64,000 bases of DNA, taken from assembly GCA_944474755.1 (NCBI GenBank), contig OX104113.1, positions 69,929,917-69,993,916 on the forward strand, read 5' to 3'. The notes below the pieces were generated by a model. That model was not told the origin of the DNA. It saw only the letters and a list, made by a program, of their open reading frames with translations, and did not search any database. Below are positions 34,548 through 62,663 of this stretch, piece after piece. Source of the stretch: Limnoperna fortunei (taxonomy: Eukaryota > Mollusca > Bivalvia > Mytilida > Modiolidae). A program made the position numbers and the translations under genes. Each line of letters begins with the position of its first letter. Within the stretch, counting starts at the first letter, position 1.

Positions 34548-34823
34548 ATTATAGGTTATTTACGTTTTTTGAAACGAGATGCGTTTTATTGTTCATATCT
34601 CATCGAAGGGCGACAGCCCTGAGATGAGATGACGAGAAAGTGCATCGAGTTTCATAAAACGTAAATACTCTGTTTATCGCTGTTTTGTAACATTGTGACG
34701 TCACAATGTTACTTAACGACGTCTTGACAGCGAGCTGAGATGGGCCTATCTCAAGCTAGTAGAGTGAGATAGAATAATATCGCACACAAAGATCAAAGGA
34801 AAATACTGCAAAATAGCGATAAT
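34548..34823. mobile_element. hairpin element family H, copy 2
   Basis: Nearly the same 276 bp as 7255-7515, with the internal hairpin (TTTACGTTTTTTGAAACGAG pairing with its inverse at about 34655) and tip AGGGC-GACA-GCCCT. The two copies confirm the element ends. Confidence 0.85.
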
Positions 34824-35678
34824 GTCTTTTACAGTATTTTATGAAGTTATATTGGAATACGCTAAAAAAAAGTTTTGTCATACAAATGGGTAATAATGTT
34901 TATGAGTAAAACATACCAGTGTTAATGTTTTTGATTATGACAATGTCATATGAACAAAAATTTTAGTTCTTATTATGCAAATATATCGTTGTCATTTCAA
35001 CTTTTGTTTTTGTCCAAATTTGGTACTAATAATATATGATAGCAATGTATATAAGGGAAACACAAGTTAAACTATGACGAATCTGAATAGCTTATCTATG
35101 GCTTAACAAAAACAAATGTATTTTTAGTTAATGAGTTGAAAATACTGCTTTCCTATACAGTATATTAAAGTAAAACGCTTCTACTAGGTATATTTTTTAA
35201 ACCTCTGAATCTATGTATTTTATTAATGTTTTTCACTTATAACGAATAACAACTGACTTTTTAAAATGTGTTTCTTAAAGTACAGAATGTGGTCAATTTT
35301 GTCCCTTAGTGTTTTTGCTCAGGAAGCTTTGTTTTCGACGTAAATCTTTTGCTGCCTTACACCACTTAGGATCCCCATTACTACAAAACAATACATTGTA
35401 ATCAAAAATAGTTACAAAAAGAACTCTAAATAATTATATAAGTGCCACTATTGAAACAGGACCTGCTAACCATTTCAGAATACCGAATATCACTACTTTG
35501 TTTAGTTACAGTAATGTAGCTACGCTTTATTCATTATTGCTTATTTGTCTAAGGAATAGTTTGAGTTTTTATTGCTTGCTGTGTCCTTTTATCTATGGAT
35601 CTTATATTATGCCTCACTATCGTCTTATTACTTTACTGAAAAGATAATCATTGGTTCGTATTTTTCTTCGCGTGTTCT
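34824..35678. other. gene-free DNA downstream of HHIP-like gene 1
   Basis: No exon or repeat recognised. The 3' end of gene 1 (minus strand) is just to the right. Confidence 0.4.
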
Positions 35679-35684
35679 TTTATT
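35679..35684 (-). terminator. candidate polyadenylation signal AATAAA of HHIP-like gene 1
   Basis: AATAAA on the minus strand, about 50 nt past the stop codon of the gene. A single hexamer is weak evidence in AT-rich DNA. Confidence 0.35.
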
Positions 35685-35732
35685 TCTTAAATACGAGTGT
35701 AATGCATACTTTAAAAATAAAACAAAAGTATT

Positions 35733-42862
<7,130 letters not shown>

Positions 42863-42921
42863 ATTGTGTCTAAATCCAAAAGTACATGCACGCGATTAAT
42901 GAAAATAACAGCTGGCAATGG

Positions 42922-42928
42922 ATTTATA
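42922..42928 (-). promoter_or_regulatory. candidate TATA box of HHIP-like gene 1
   Basis: TATAAAT in the context GTATAAATCC on the minus strand, 60 bp before the ATG. The same GTATAAATCC occurs upstream of the paralogous gene (62657-62663), which makes chance less likely. Confidence 0.5.
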
Positions 42929-42934
42929 CGGCAA

Positions 42935-44155
42935 ATGATTTGCACTTGCACAAGTGAGATTTAAGTAAAAATGTATGTTTATGCAGAACAAAAATGAACA
43001 AGTGATTAATTTCTGTACAAAACTACCTCCAGGACCTTGTACATATTTTACGCGGACGTTATAAAAGGAAATAAAAACAACTACTATTAGATTGGTTTAT
43101 TATAAATGATCTGGTTAAAAATTAATATAGTTATGACATATATACATTTCTCGTTTATCAACGCGTATTTGTCATGTTCCACTTTTGTTAAAGCATAACG
43201 ATACTTAATTTCATCTATTTCGACATTTATGTATGCAAATTTAAGGTCGTTAATTAACCAGCGTGTTTCTGGACAAATATAAAAAAGTCGGAAACAAATC
43301 ATTAGATCTGTGAATTCAAGCCCTTGATGATGACATGTGTTTAGTCAATGTGTAATAAAGTCTTCTTTGCCTCCTAGAGTATAGGATCATGTTTTTTCTC
43401 TGTCTAATTGTTGGTCCCTTTTTTGAAAAATATGTATGAAGGTTACACCGCTTAAATTTAGTCAAAAGAAATAGATATTGTAGTGGCATTTCGACTCGGA
43501 CCTCCACCTTTTTCTCGGGAATACTATTTTTCAAAATACAAGGGAATACATATAATTCTCCAAGGTCATAAGTTGACATTACAAAACGATATGATTAATT
43601 TTACAACTTAAATGACCTTTATTAATCACATTTCAAGACTAACAAGACTAATGTCAGGATTGGTATTGTACAAACATCATGAAGTTGACATTTTTCTTTA
43701 CACATTTCCGGGTTGCATAAATAAGTAAACAAAACAAGAACTACCTTTATAAAAGATAACCGAAGCAGTTAAAATGTAAATTAATTATGCATTAATATGA
43801 GAATACAAAATATAAACAATTCCGCTTTACAAAAGCCTTAAAAATTTTCCGGACATGGGTTAACCTTAATGCTTCTGACATGTTGTCGCAGGGCGTAAAG
43901 ATAAATTTTGTTAGAATTTAAATATTAAAATGTGTAATATTATTACCAAGTGAAATAAATTTGAAATTATAAATTTATTCAAGTGTTGTTTTCTAACATT
44001 CTTCAATTTCCCAACTCGCTGTCCGTTTTTTTTGTACAACGACAGATCACTTGAACAGTTATGTACATCTGATATTATATTTACCACGTATATGAAAATT
44101 ATTGTTAATTTAGATTTAATGGAGAATTTAATAAAGCAAAAGTTTCTTCTCTTTG
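42935..44155. other. gene-free DNA upstream of HHIP-like gene 1
   Basis: Small minus-strand frames (43087-43302, 43316-43579) carry no recognisable motif. Likely contains regulatory DNA of gene 1, but no site can be named. Confidence 0.4.
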
Positions 44156-44157
44156 CT

Positions 44158-44330
44158 CAAGGTGCACTCGCCTCCAATCTAAATAGACAAGGATTGCCAG
44201 TTTTCCTTCCGCAGGTCGGGGGTTCTCTCTAGGAACTCCGGCTTCCTCTCCCAATAAAAACTGGACGCCATGATATAGCTCAAAAATTGCTGAAAATGGC
44301 GTTAAACAAGATCAAAACAAACAAAAACAA
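44158..44330 (+). repeat. SINE, 5'-truncated
   Basis: Starts GGTGCACTCGCCTCCAATCT, with GACAAGGATTGCCAGTTTTC, AACTCCGGCTTCCTC, AACTGGACGCCATGATATAG and GGCGTTAAACAAGATC plus an AAAC tail. The tRNA-like head is missing. Confidence 0.85.
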
Positions 44331-45599
44331 TCTTTGCACAAGAAAATTGAACGTGTTATATGCGTTCCAATTCCCGGTGAACTTTAAATCGAAATATTTA
44401 ATAATTTCGTACAAGTTATAAAATTTTACTAAGCTCTCTAAATATTTAAAATACATAATAAAAAAAGTACTGTAGAAAAAAAAATATATTAATTCTAGGT
44501 TTGTAATTCTTAATCGAAGCAAAGATAAATATGAACAAATTGTACACTAGATAAAAGGTTAGAAAATACAGGTTTCTTGAGAACCTGATCAATTTGGAGA
44601 AGTAAACTTTATATTCAGGTGAATCTAGAATGTTGCCACACAAAAATAGAAAATACACAAAAGAAAAGTAAAAATGTCTAGATGTAGGTCAAGGTATAAG
44701 GAAGACCTAGCGGTCTATAAGTTGTTTTATTTCAAGTTCAAAGGGGTAGATGCGAATTTTTGATTATTAAAGGAAAACTTCATCTTTATAAGGAAAAGTG
44801 AAGTAGAAGGCTAATCTTTTGTCCCTGTTTTTAAGGGGCCCTTCTATAAAAACAGCTTCATAATATAAAGGAGCAAGTAAGCAAAAATAGGAGCACGGTT
44901 GGTACCCATTCTAATTCCGACGGTCTGTTGATGATTTATAGAAACAAACAACTTGTTAGAATCAGAGTGGTTTTGTACGAAATATAATTTGTAACGACCT
45001 ATAACCAGTTATTTATATCTAGGTTTGGCATTCTTTTTTAAAAGCTAAAGTGAAGAAACCATTTCTTTAAAATTTTAAGCTTATTATGGGGAATGGAAGT
45101 ATAAAGAGTAAAGTTTAACACAATTGCAAAGAGAGTGACATAAACAGCATGTTCTCTAATCGATCTTTATAATTTTTCTATTTTAATGATTCATGCCACC
45201 TCTGTAGTAGCTTGTTTCACAGTATCTCGAAAGCTCCGCTCTAACTGCTGAAAAAATAGATTTAAAACGTTTTGAATGAGGATTAGTAGAGCAAATAGCA
45301 GATTGAAAATACATTTTCTCATCTTTGATCCAAGCGCCAACGGAATGCAAAAGCGGATGATTTTGCTGTAGTTGCTGTATTTTTGGTTGTTATAGTTTGC
45401 CGGTTTCTCGTACTTTGATTTGTGGATTGTCTGTTTTGGCAGTTTCATCTGTGTTCGGTATTTTGTTGTTACCTTCATTTCTAGGATTACCTGTTTTGTA
45501 TGTGTCGTCGAAGAATATGTTGGGTTGCTAGCGAATTGTCAATAACTAATTCCTTTATCAGGCATGTAATTAATGCGTCTTGCATACAATTACAGTGTT
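44331..45599. other. gene-free AT-rich stretch
   Basis: No exon, tandem array or known repeat recognised. Confidence 0.4.
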
Positions 45600-45604
45600 G
45601 TTAG

Positions 45605-45995
45605 GGCCCTGTCAGACGTTTACATCATATTTGTCATATAAGTGATATAAATGTCTCTGAGGACACACACAGATGAAGAACCGATTGCGTATTGTCTGTG
45701 GTGATATACGGCGCAACCCAGGGACGTTTGCAGCTGTTTCTGTTGCAGCAATAGTCCTGTTCCGTAGATGGAATAATCTTATGTAAAGATCCTGCGCCCG
45801 AGCTGTAGCACGCGGACGCCCTGAACGTAGTCGGTCTGTCGTAGTACCAAGCTGCTGGTAGCGTCTCCAAATACGTGAAATTGTGCTACAATGAACATTG
45901 TACGTTCTGGCAACAGCATTCTGTGATTCCCCGGCCTCGATTTGACCAAAAGCGATTTTCTGGGTAGCAGCATCTAACCTTTGCTTAGCGTCACC
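45605..45995 (-). pseudogene. Tc1/mariner transposase N-terminal fragment
   Basis: The minus strand reads KQRLDAATQKIAFGQIEAG, ESQNAVARTYNVHCSTISRI and then TTDRLRSGRPRA, and on to RLFHLRNRTIAATETAANV and PGLRRISPQTIRNR. This is the paired-like double helix-turn-helix DNA-binding region of Tc1 transposases with the GRPR hinge. The frame is open for about 120 codons but stops before the DDE catalytic domain, so only the DNA-binding half survives. Confidence 0.8.
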
Positions 45996-46419
45996 ACATC
46001 AGAATTTTATTTTAATAATGCAGTCAAGAAAAGGAATAGCGGGGTTTAATACCGATTGTCTGAGTAATTATGATGTTGTGTATATATATTTTGAATATTT
46101 ATAGGTTATTTGTTCGCAAAAAATGATTTGAAAAAAAATATCCGTTTCTTTTTTGAGTGAGTATATTTCTAAGAGAAGTGTTATCAACAATGCTTAAGTC
46201 ACTAGTAATAACGGTGCTGGCAGTATTTTACTTGAAAAGGGAATTTGCACAAATGCAGTCGGGTGGTTTAGAATTTAAGGCTTCAATGTTGAGATCATGA
46301 CGCGTCATACGGAGAGTATCACATAATACCCCGCCACACAAAAAATATTTGCCTGGGCTGGTACTGTAGATTCATTTAATAATAATTTATTGGTTTGTAT
46401 GTTTGTTTGAACGTTGTTT

Positions 46420-46480
46420 AAGGCCACTTGCAGCAATTTTTTCAGCTATATCATGACGTCCATTTTTATCAGGTGTGGTA
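46420..46480 (-). repeat. SINE 3'-end fragment
   Basis: GTTTAAGGCCACTTGCAGCA then TCAGCTATATCATGACGTCC is the inverse of the SINE tail region. Confidence 0.7.
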
Positions 46481-46574
46481 TAGGTATAAGAAATAATATA
46501 ATTGTTTGTCCTGTATAAAAATAACAAGAGCGATTCAATCCCGCTCTGCCACATTACGAGTTATGGGACTCAAT

Positions 46575-46734
46575 TGTTTGTTTGTCTGAATGATGTTTAA
46601 CGCCACTTTCAGATGGCAATCCTTGTCAATTAAGATTGGAGTCGAGTAAACCCTTCCCACAGTGAGTTTCGAACCCGCAACCTCAGTGTTAACAGACCAC
46701 GTGATCAATAGTAGACGAACTACCGAGGCCCGGG
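46575..46734 (-). repeat. SINE, internally deleted, minus strand
   Basis: GATGTTTAACGCCACTTTCA joins directly to ATGGCAATCCTTGTCAATTA, so the ACTGGACGCC segment is deleted. The tRNA-like head ends at CGAACTACCGAGGCCCGGG. Confidence 0.85.
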
Positions 46735-46867
46735 ACTAAAATCGTACGCTGCCAAAAAAGCAATGGTTTTGACATAGCATAGGAATTTCAATAGAAATGT
46801 TTGGGTTAAATCAGGCTTTATGTCATGCAAATCATAAATTAAACTCAAATATTTAGTAATAGTAAAT

Positions 46868-47149
46868 TTATTTACTAATATGTCTTGTGTAATTTCCATC
46901 TTTTCCAGTAAATCTGTATTTTTTACAAAACCATGTATTTTTTATCCTTTTCTTCCTGTCACAAACTCTTGTTCTAATTCCTAGAATACTAATAGACCCC
47001 TTTCTTTTTTTATTTTTTCTGTGTTTTCTCTTTCTTCGTAAGTACTTTTGTCTATATGTTTTCATCAATTTACGGTTACCTAGAATAAAAATTAGCAACA
47101 GTAATGTCGTCAGAAACAAACAAAACCTAGTGAGTCTGTTATGCTTCAT
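46868..47149 (-). CDS. possible small secreted cationic peptide, unrecognised
   Basis: Single 93-codon frame on the minus strand. The N-terminus is a plausible signal peptide or anchor (LTRFCLFLTTLLLLIFILG). A very basic middle follows (KYLRRKRKHRKNKKRKG), then a C-terminal part with two cysteines (VCDRKKRIKNTWFCKK). I recognise no family. In AT-rich intergenic DNA a 93-codon frame can arise by chance, so this is only a candidate. There is no paralogue in the window and no visible TATA or polyA support. Confidence 0.2.
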   Translation of the reverse strand: MKHNRLTRFCLFLTTLLLLIFILGNRKLMKTYRQKYLRRKRKHRKNKKRKGSISILGIRTRVCDRKKRIKNTWFCKKYRFTGKDGNYTRHISK

Positions 47150-48717
47150 GTAATAATAGTCCGCCCAACAGTTGAGGTATAGCTTTGTCTTGTCAAATGT
47201 TGTTCAATTTAAGTCCCTGGTAGAACACAATTGTTTTCTCTACGTGAGCATGAGCTTTTTTTAATTGAGTTGATGTTAATCTTTTTCATTTGCACAATAT
47301 TTCTCTCTGCAGATGAAAGCTCAGGATTCATCCACTGAAATCAAATTCTATAACGATAGCAAGTTTTTTGTTTCCATGACCAAACGGTCTTCATATATTT
47401 TGTTTTTCTCTTCCGATATTGAAATCTTTTTTCACCTCCTTTTCTACTCAGTGCATACAGCACAATACATACAAGTAGTATATGTTATTTCATTTACTTA
47501 ATGTGTATCGGTATAACACTATGTATAGGGAAGATCTAAGATTTTTACGCCAAAAGGAACATGTTATTCCTCACCTGGAAGACAATATATGTCAAGCTTT
47601 TTTAACTAGACGCGCATTGCTTTATTTAAGTGTAGAGCTTGCCTTGCTAATCAATTTTTTGTTTGTTTTCCTTAAGTATAGTTTTCCAATCTTAAGCGCG
47701 AAAAATGGTAAATATCGTCATTTAATGGTTACTTACTCCTTAGTTAATGGGCAATTTCAGTCATAAAAACTCAAACATGTTGTCTAACTTATAATTTATA
47801 CTGTTTACAGTTTCTCTTCATGTATATTATTTTTGTAGGCACGACTTAAAAAAAATCTGAAGTTAATATTGCTTGGCTGATCATTTTTCTCATTGCAGCC
47901 AAACAAAAACAGTAAATAAAAAACCCAATAACCATTAAAATTAAAAATAGACATTAAAAGACAGAAGAAAGCTCCAATATGTACTTTATTGATAATTTTT
48001 ACGATTTAAATAATTGTTCACCTTCTCTATCTGTTCTCTGTTTACACTTTTATATAAACATACAATAACTCATTACTTATTTTTAAGTATTGTCTTTTGC
48101 TGATTGTTATTGCTATAAATAGTTTCTCTAATGTCCATTTACATTTACAAGCTAATAGAAAAACAAAAAGATATCTTTATTAACCCGGAAAAACTTCTGC
48201 AAAGAGTAGTAAAACAATTTTTGCGCAAGTAAATGAATCTCGACTTCTTGCTCATGTTTGCAATTTGCCGCTGGTCTCTTTCTTTTTAAAATTTTTTAAG
48301 TAGTTTGGCAAAACCTGCATTGTTTAAAAAATGGCCATTCAAGAGGAAACCCATTTGAAGTTGTGACAAAACGTGTGGTAAACGTTTCTAAGTTTTTTCA
48401 CTAGCTGAGAGATTTGCAAGATATAAGACAAAACTATATATCAATTCAGACAAAGTTTGCTAAATGGTCTCAGAGGATGCAGACGGACGCCAAGCGATTG
48501 TAAACTCACATTGTCTATTTGAGCTAAACAGAAATGAGGAGGAATGGTTAAGTAGAAAACGATAAAAACATCTAAGTTTTGTTCGATATCGACAACAATC
48601 TACAGAGGCGTCTCGTCGCAATTTGATGTAGTTGTGCCTAGAAATACTAGATGGTGTCCTCTTGACTAATGAAAGTAGAACTGTATGTCATTTGTGGTCA
48701 TATTAGTAAAAAACAAA
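47150..48717. other. gene-free AT-rich stretch
   Basis: Short frames only (for example 47482-47766, plus) with no motif. Confidence 0.4.
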
Positions 48718-49251
48718 AGTCTGCATCGATTGATTGATTGATTAATGGTGTTTAACGCCCGAGCAGCAATATTTCAGCTATATTCAGGCGATGAACATGA
48801 AATGGATGATAAAATGAACATGAAATGATGATGAATGAAAATGGGAAGGGACACAAGGAAAAATAGGGATAACGGATTTCAGATTGCCACTGGTAAATGG
48901 GAGGATAGATATGGTCTGGCAATTTAGGCTCCTGTAGCGGGATCGAAATCCCTACTCATAGCGAATACTACAGCAGCGTTCTTTAACGTGCGAGGAACGT
49001 GGCATTTTTCCCAACACGGTGCACTAATATGGTTTGCGGTCAGGTTTTCCGTATTATGGCCTGACAACTCCAGCTTGCCAGGGGTACCCCATTCAACCAC
49101 CTGGGGCACACATCCCAGTCGGTCTTTAGGCAAACCGACCTGACACGCCGTAGGGTACTGGGCGCTATTTAGTCGCCTTTTACGACAAGCTAGCGCGACT
49201 GTGGTCTATTCTTTTAGCCACCCGGATCCCGCACCGGGCAGTCTGCATCGA
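48718..49251 (-). mobile_element. 510-bp SINE-like retroelement with 12-bp target-site duplication
   Basis: Flanked by AGTCTGCATCGA at 48718-48729 and 49240-49251. In minus-strand sense it starts near GCCCGGTGCGGGATCCGGGT. It contains GTCGTAAAAGGCGACTAAAT and GGTCGGTTTGCCTAAAGACC. It ends with a GCTGAAATATTGCTGCTCGG...GTTAAACACC region and a (TCAA)n tail. The last about 60 bp resemble the tail of the shorter tRNA-SINE family, so both probably use the same LINE machinery. Further copies: about 60244-60560, and a fragment at 33765-33835. Confidence 0.85.
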
Positions 49252-49995
49252 AAAAAGAAAAGAACCAAGATTTTCAGAAAATGAAATCTAATGGGTTTAA
49301 ATAACAAAAATTAACTAATTAAAATTGTAAGGATTGATGATTTTTACAATACCAACATTGCATTCACCCATAACTTGTGGCCGATTCAAACATTAATGAA
49401 CATTAAATTAAATCACAGATCTTACCTTGTATTTGGTGCTAAAATTTCAGAACGAGTTGTATTAAGGCTAAATTGCTACATATATCGCAGTTATTTCTAA
49501 AAGCTCAATTCCATGAAGCTATATTTAAATGTTCTGGAGTAACTGCCCTTCCAGCGAAGACAATTAAAGGCATGCAGTTTAAAGACGAGTGTCCACAAAA
49601 TAAAATGCATAAATAACTTTTTGGCGTTTAAGAAGCATCACGGCAAACATGTTCTTAATTTTGCAAACTAGATAAAAACATTTTGTAATTTTAATTTGCA
49701 ACTTGACCATTACGAATATAAAGAAACATGTCATGCTTATGAAAATACACACTTCAAACAACCTTTTGTCATAGATGATTCGATTTGGTATAACGTTTTG
49801 GTAAAGAATTTTGAAGTTTTAAACATTATCGAATAGTAAAACGTAAAAATATTCAATAAAAAGGTAAGTAACAGGTATTATTTTAATTGTAAGGTTTTTC
49901 TATTTTCAAGGTATAGATAACCTTAGCCTGATTTGGTATAATGTTTTGGAATTTTTGTGATAAAAGCTCTTAACCATCTTAATCATTTGGTTTTT
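49252..49995. other. gene-free AT-rich stretch
   Basis: Two diverged copies of a GTATAACGTTTTGG...AATTTT phrase (about 49785 and 49938) link it to the hammerhead-bearing repeat that follows and to 7830-7870 and 11645-11690. Confidence 0.4.
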
Positions 49996-50012
49996 AAATA
50001 TTGTTTGGGTTT

Positions 50013-50058
50013 GAGCTCCACTGATGAGTCTTGATTAGACGAAACGCGCGTCTGGCGT
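50013..50058 (+). ncRNA. hammerhead-like motif in a dispersed repeat
   Basis: Core CTGATGA (50021-50027), stem II GTCT-TGATT-AGAC, GAA, stem III ACGCGCGT, C, then TGGCGT: all core residues intact. Stem I is weaker than in the satellite: CCA/TGG pairs, then a T-C mismatch. The flanks differ from the 507-bp monomer (TATTAACCTTGGTATCATTG), so it belongs to another repeat family. Activity uncertain. Confidence 0.7.
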
Positions 50059-50099
50059 AGTAAATTCTATTAACCTTGGTATCATTGATGACATTTTTT

Positions 50100-51681
50100 T
50101 TATCGAAGTTAATACTAAAAGCACATAAGGTATTACACAACATTATATTTCCAATTACAAAATGGACTTGATTTTATTTCCTTATAATAACGTATGAAAA
50201 ATATTAATGAAACAAATGAACATGAATGCATAAATTATGGGTATTATGTTATTTAATTCGGGTAAATCAGTCATCCCGCTTTTCGTTCTATTAGTGTGTT
50301 GAATTGTTTTGACGTTAATGTAAGAGCACAATATACTATGTGTCTTATTGTTGAAACAATTTGTTAATGTACTAACTTAGAAAATCCAAATTCGAACTTA
50401 CAAAACGATATCTAACAGAAAAATCACGAACACAACAATACTATAAACTATAAAAGAAAAATAGTCGCTAAATGACAATAACTTCTGTAAGAAGTCGTTT
50501 AACAAATTTTGGCTAAAACAAATGCCATAACATGCTTTTTGAGCTTTTATTTTACCTTTTCAAATTAAATTTTCAGACGAAAACCAAACACATACATTTA
50601 GGATTATTCAGATCAACTTTGATTGAAATAGCCTAAGAAGTTGCAGAGGTTTTGATATATTGAAATCAAAAATGTAATTTAAGGGGAATAGCACCTGTAA
50701 ATATTATCCTTTTACTTATTAGTTGATTCCGTTTAAAGTTTACTTAAGATTATAGCCAAGAAGTGTATTTTACAACTATGTCTATTTCTAGCTAAGATGG
50801 CCATATTTTTAACCATAGCGACGAAAATTAAAACACTTTATAATAGACAATGTCTTGATAATCCCATCATTTTTGGCTTAAATTAGGTAAATTTAATTGG
50901 GATGCCATGTGTAGGTCAAGTTGAGATCAAAGTGGAATTTATAAGTTGACATTGTTTGTCTGTATGATACCGGACTAACAATTAGATTGATTAATTAATT
51001 TTTGGCATTGATCAATGGATATGTTACTTCAATATATTCAACACTAAATACAATAATTTCAAATGAACTTCGATAAATACAAAATGGTCAATATTAACAT
51101 ATCTACGCAGATAAAGCATTCATTTAGTATTAGCAAACCAGCTACCAATCCATGCAGTTCCACATCACTGTTAGGTGAAAATTAATTTAAACTAGTAACT
51201 CCTCAAGAAGACTGCAATTGGTACCTTTTTTTAAATTATACATACAAGTAGACGATAATTATCATATAGCAACATATTGATGGATATATATTGTAAAATA
51301 TGTTACTTCTTTTGCCGTGTAGTCTTTACTAAATTTGATCCTAGTCAATGCAAGCGATGTCTTTATTACAGATGTAAGCACCACTTTTCATCATTACATC
51401 CTTGGTCGGTGGGGTTATTTTTTTTTTGGTTGCTTTTTTTATTTTGATTTGTTAGCTATTTTCAAACATGCTAGTGCTTCTTTCTATCGACTATCTTTAC
51501 TTTTAGAAGAGAGAACTCGACAAGATCAGCAAATTATTCTATGAGTGATGCGAAATACAACTAGTCTGAAAATATCCAATATTTTTGCACAGTTTTCAAT
51601 AAATATCAAGAATATATAAGATGAGGAAGCCAGGTAAGAATCTGTACTAGTTCACTTGTGTGTTTTCTAGAACCATGTGTA

Positions 51682-51719
<38 letters not shown>

Positions 51720-52113
51720 TTTAAGTGTAGTAGTATAACAAGTAATGTTTTTGTGCTTATAGTTAATATTTGTTTTTTCCTAATAAAGTAAGTTTTGTGG
51801 GTATTGTAATTTTCTAACACCATAAGTTGTAAAAACATGCATCTATTCAAGCTCATTTTCTGCTCTGTTTTAAAAACACATAAATGATAAAACATACTTT
51901 TATTCAACCTTTACTTATGCAATTCAGTCTCACAATATAAAATATCTTTCTGCTAAATTTGTTAAAAAAGAAAATGTTAAATTATTGCACAAATTTGATC
52001 TTAACTTTGTCGAATACGTACGCTAAAAACTGTTATAAAAAGAGTAAAATATCAGACATAAAAACAGTTCCAAAATACAATTTTCGTTAGTAAAACTAGC
52101 CAAACAGTTTATG
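50100..52113. other. gene-free stretch; (TAA)n microsatellite at about 51687-51718
   Basis: No exon recognised. An uninterrupted AAT/TAA run of about 32 bp lies at 51687-51718. A candidate AATAAA for the gene to the right is on the minus strand at 51899-51904, about 210 nt past its stop. Confidence 0.4.
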
Positions 52114-62532
<10,419 letters not shown>

Positions 62533-62656
62533 GAGATTTGTACTGAATGATTGACATTTATTCCACAGTAGTCATGACGCGAAAGAGAAAGAGATGATTA
62601 ATGTGTGTAACCCAATAAGCGGATGTTATCATCATAATAGCAAAAACCTATTCAGG

Positions 62657-62663
62657 ATTTATA
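62657..62663 (-). promoter_or_regulatory. candidate TATA box of HHIP-like gene 2
   Basis: TATAAAT in GTGTATAAATCC on the minus strand, 125 bp before the first ATG and 152 bp before the preferred one. It shares GTATAAATCC with the paralogous gene's upstream region. Confidence 0.5.

Noticed and set aside
43316..43579. 87-codon minus-strand frame upstream of HHIP-like gene 1
   Set aside because: No motif, no signal peptide, no paralogue in the window.
48924..49133. Minus-strand 69-codon ORF
   Set aside because: Lies wholly inside the 510-bp SINE-like element.
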